Positions 32,534-34,967 of a stretch of DNA of 34,967 nucleotides are shown here, in pieces. Position 1 is the stretch's first letter, and each line of letters starts with the position of its first letter. The notes beneath the pieces are model-generated. The model was given only the letters and a program-made list of their open reading frames with translations, did not search any database and was not told the origin of the DNA. Where the stretch lies: NCBI GenBank assembly GCA_016792565.1, contig JAEUMK010000014.1, forward strand, positions 1 through 34,967. The letters run 5' to 3'. The position numbers and the translations under genes were made by a program. Origin of the DNA: Alphaproteobacteria bacterium. Lineage in GTDB: Bacteria > Pseudomonadota > Alphaproteobacteria > Micropepsales > Micropepsaceae.

Positions 32534-34967
32534 GGCGCGTCGCCTCCGCGATCAGGGTTTCGGCCGCCGCCTCGCCCAGCAGGTCTTCGTCGGCCGCGCC
32601 GAAGATCGGCTCCTTGCCGATCTCCAGAAGCACCGGCACGGCGAGCGGCGAGACGCGGTCGAGATGGCGGGCGACGAGTCGCCCGCGCACTCTGTGCAGC
32701 AGATCGGAGAGGCGCTGCAAGTCCAGCAATCCGGTCAGCGCGTCGTGCCGGGCGGCCCGCATGAGGATGTGGTCGGGCTCGTGCGCCTTCAGCACGTCGT
32801 AGATGAGGTCGGACGAGAAAGTGATCTGCCGTCCGGTTTTTTCCTTCCCCGGAAAGCGCGTCTCGATCAGGCCGCCGATGATCGCGCAATTGCGGAACTG
32901 GCGCTTCAGCATGATCGATTCCGACAGCCACTCCTCCAGATCGTCGCCGAGCAGATCGGGCGCGAACAGCCCGCCGAGATCGAGCCGCGACATGTCGCGC
33001 AGGCCCCAGACCGAGAGCGCGTACTCGCCGGCGACGAAGCCGAGCGGGCGCATCCCCATGCGCTCGAGGCGGCGGGTCAGCAGCATGCCGAGCGTCTGGT
33101 GCGCGAGGCGACCGTCGAAGGGGTAGCAGACGAGGTGGAATTTCGCGTTGCGCGGAAAGGTCTCGACCAGCATCTCGTCGGCCGCCGGCAACACCGAGCG
33201 CCAGGCCTGGAGGTTCAGCCATTCGGCGACCTGGGCAGGGAGGTTCCTGACCCTCTCCGGATGGGCGATCATCTCGCGCACGCGCTGGGCGAGATAGGTG
33301 GTGAGCGGAAACTTGCCGCCCTGCCAGCTCGGAACGGTCGGCTCATCGGCGGTGCCGCGTGTGACGATGGCGTCGGTCTCCACGATCGTTTCGAAGCGCA
33401 GGATCTGGCCGCCGAACACGAAACTGTCGCCGGGCGTCATCTGCTCGAAGAACCACTCCTCCATCTTGCCGAGCACGCGCCCGCCCGTCAGCGGCCGGCC
33501 GCCCTTCGCCGAGCGTACAAGGCGGACGGTCAGCATCTGCGCCTCGACGATGGTGCCGGCGTTGAGGCGGTAGCGTTGCGCCACCATCGGGTTGGCGACG
33601 CGCCAGCGTCCCTCCGCCGTCTGCCGCAGCTTGGCGAACCGCTCGTAGGATCTGAGCGCGTAGCCCCCGGTCGCAACGAACGCCAGCGTCCGTTCGAAGG
33701 TCTCGCGGGCGAGGAGGCGATAGGGCTCGGCGGTGACGATCTCCTCATAGAGTTCGTCGGCATCGAACGGGTCGGCGCAGGCCATGCCGAGAATGTGCTG
33801 GGCGAGCACGTCGAGGCCGCCCTCGCGTCGCGTCTCGCCGTCCTGCTTGCCGGCCGCGACCGCCTCGCGCGCCGCCAGGCATTCCAGCACCTCGAACCGG
33901 TTGGACGGGACCAGCAGCGCCTTCGACGGCTCGTCGAGCCGGTGATTGGCGCGGCCGATGCGCTGCTGCATCCGGGAAACGCCCTTGGGCGCCCCCATCT
34001 GCACGACGAGATCGACATCGCCCCAGTCGATGCCGAGATCAAGCGTCGAGGTCGCGACGACGGCGCGCAGCCGGCCGGCCGCCATCGCCGCCTCGACCTT
34101 GCGCCGCTGGCCGGCATCGAGCGAGCCGTGATGGAGCGCTATGGGCAGGTTGGCGTCGTTGAGGCGCCACATCTCCTGGAAGGCAAGCTCGGCCTGGGCG
34201 CGGGTGTTGACGAAGACGATCGCCATGCGGGCACGGGAGATTGCCGCCATGATCTCCGGGATCGCGTGGCGCGTCGTGTGGCCCGACCAGGGAATGCGCG
34301 CCTCGGACTCGAGCACGTCGATCTGTGGCTGCGCCCCGGCCTGGCCAGTGACGAGGCGCGCCAGGCGCGGCTCTTCGGTCGTCTGCGGCACGAGATAGCG
34401 GCGCAGGTGATCGGGATCGGCGACCGTCGCCGACAGGCCGACGCGGCGATGCTGCGGTGCGAGGCGGGCGAGGCGCGCGAGGTCGAGACTGAGGAGATCG
34501 CCGCGCTTGTTGGCGACAAGGGCATGCAGTTCGTCGAGGACGATGGTGTCGAGGCCGCGAAAGAGGTTTGCGGCCTCGCGGCTCGCCAACAACAGCGCCA
34601 GCTGTTCGGGCGTGGTGAGCAGGATGTCGGGCGGGTCGACCTTCTGGCGCTGGCGCTTGGAGGCGGAGGTGTCGCCGGTGCGGGTCTCGATGCGGACGCC
34701 GAGCCCCATCTCGGCGACGGGCATCTCCAGATTGCGCGCGATATCGACGGCGAGCGCCTTCAGCGGCGAGATGTAGAGGGTGTGGATCGAGCGCTTCTGA
34801 AAGGGCGTCCAAGCCTCGACCGAAAGGGCGTTGCGCCCTGTTGGGGACTTGGTGCGGTCCTCCCCGTGTAGCGGCAGGGGGACGGCTCCGCGCTCTGCCA
34901 GGGCGATCAGGCTCGGCAGGAAGCCGGCGAGGGTCTTGCCGCCGCCGGTCGGGGCGGTAAGGAGGAC
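32526..34967 (-). CDS. Ligase-associated DEXH-box helicase, Lhr-like (N-terminus cut by window end)
   Basis: At least 814 aa, open to the last base. Visible motifs are Walker A APTGGGKTLAGFLPSL (close to 34950-34905), YISPLKALAVDIARNLE, TTPEQLALLL, DELH (Walker B), GLSATVADPD, ATSTLDLGIDWGDVDLVVQ and QRIGRANHR. The Lhr-type winged-helix and C-terminal domain follows. Together with pdeM it marks the ligase-associated DNA repair cluster; the helicase is expected to unwind DNA 3'-to-5'. An internal ATG at 34724 is not the real start, since Walker A lies upstream of it in the same frame. Between SLIALAERG and SIHTLYISPLK there are about 33 extra residues that family members lack, as far as I can recall. 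Confidence 0.9.
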   Translation of the reverse strand, partial: VLLTAPTGGGKTLAGFLPSLIALAERGAVPLPLHGEDRTKSPTGRNALSVEAWTPFQKRSIHTLYISPLKALAVDIARNLEMPVAEMGLGVRIETRTGDTSASKRQRQKVDPPDILLTTPEQLALLLASREAANLFRGLDTIVLDELHALVANKRGDLLSLDLARLARLAPQHRRVGLSATVADPDHLRRYLVPQTTEEPRLARLVTGQAGAQPQIDVLESEARIPWSGHTTRHAIPEIMAAISRARMAIVFVNTRAQAELAFQEMWRLNDANLPIALHHGSLDAGQRRKVEAAMAAGRLRAVVATSTLDLGIDWGDVDLVVQMGAPKGVSRMQQRIGRANHRLDEPSKALLVPSNRFEVLECLAAREAVAAGKQDGETRREGGLDVLAQHILGMACADPFDADELYEEIVTAEPYRLLARETFERTLAFVATGGYALRSYERFAKLRQTAEGRWRVANPMVAQRYRLNAGTIVEAQMLTVRLVRSAKGGRPLTGGRVLGKMEEWFFEQMTPGDSFVFGGQILRFETIVETDAIVTRGTADEPTVPSWQGGKFPLTTYLAQRVREMIAHPERVRNLPAQVAEWLNLQAWRSVLPAADEMLVETFPRNAKFHLVCYPFDGRLAHQTLGMLLTRRLERMGMRPLGFVAGEYALSVWGLRDMSRLDLGGLFAPDLLGDDLEEWLSESIMLKRQFRNCAIIGGLIETRFPGKEKTGRQITFSSDLIYDVLKAHEPDHILMRAARHDALTGLLDLQRLSDLLHRVRGRLVARHLDRVSPLAVPVLLEIGKEPIFGAADEDLLGEAAAETLIAEATRLV
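34788..34886. repeat. In-frame palindromic-element-like insert inside the helicase gene
   Basis: About 99 bp encode the extra segment between the first helicase motif and LYISPLKAL. The DNA has a perfect hairpin AGGGCG-TTG-CGCCCT (34825-34839) and an imperfect one (TCCTCCCCGTG with GCAGGGGGA), as in small intergenic palindromic elements. It preserves the reading frame. Whether this family of element is repeated elsewhere in the genome cannot be seen from here. Confidence 0.45.

Noticed and set aside
32664-34871. 735-aa plus-strand ORF
   Set aside because: It is a shadow of the Lhr-like helicase, confirmed by helicase motifs on the minus strand.

Overview
This looks like a chromosomal segment of a high-GC alphaproteobacterium. 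The lineage evidence is a class I lysyl-tRNA synthetase, a PodJ-like polarity protein with a perfect CtrA box and a GANTC site upstream, a TauE/SafE permease coupled to an Alph_Pro_TM-type protein, and a PdeM plus Lhr-like helicase pair of the ligase-associated DNA repair cluster. The order within the class cannot be fixed from sequence alone. No rRNA, tRNA, CRISPR array, transposase or phage gene was seen. Apart from the first 430 bases the window is dense core-type chromosome, and very high GC makes many long antisense ORFs that are shadows.

Layout. 1-430: a gene-free block of a composite palindromic repeat in which a 26-bp subunit is present 1, 3 and 5 times. 435-5426 (minus): hybrid histidine kinase without sensor domain, DinG-type Fe-S helicase, SixA phosphatase. 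5474-7078 (plus): lysS. 7082-7717 (minus): HTH/S24 self-cleaving repressor. 7814-9231 (plus): DUF952 protein and pyrD. 9306-10225 (minus): two coupled hotdog thioesterases. 10338-16908 (plus): GST, flavin monooxygenase, a lipoprotein, a small exported MliC-like protein, a cupin, a TerB/PH-like protein and two tandem proteins related to S-adenosylhomocysteine hydrolase. 16913-19463 (minus): acyl-CoA dehydrogenase, membrane protein, CPBP protease-like protein. 19601-20596 (plus): zinc alcohol dehydrogenase. 20586-24539 (minus): AMP-dependent acyl-CoA ligase, large acyl-CoA dehydrogenase, MerR regulator. 24732-25613 (minus): unknown helical protein. 25845-30047 (plus): PodJ-like protein. 30164-31833 (plus): TSUP permease plus TIGR02186-like protein. 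31838-34967 (minus): PdeM and an Lhr-like helicase cut by the window end.

How they fit together. The minus-strand genes at 16.9-24.5 kb form a fatty-acyl or branched-chain acyl-CoA catabolism neighbourhood: ligase, two dehydrogenases, alcohol dehydrogenase and a MerR regulator with a candidate autoregulatory operator. The kinase, helicase and SixA genes lie in one direction with short gaps and may be co-transcribed. PdeM and the helicase are translationally coupled DNA-damage genes.

The most unusual items are: the tandem SAHH-like proteins, which keep the NAD fold but have lost most substrate-site residues; the kinase whose HPt-like tail has Arg at the phospho-His position, beside a SixA gene; an apparent in-frame palindromic-element insertion in the Lhr-like helicase; the expandable repeat at the left edge and a solo copy that forms the end of a coding region at 18.6 kb; and the CtrA-box promoter between podJ and an uncharacterised divergent gene.
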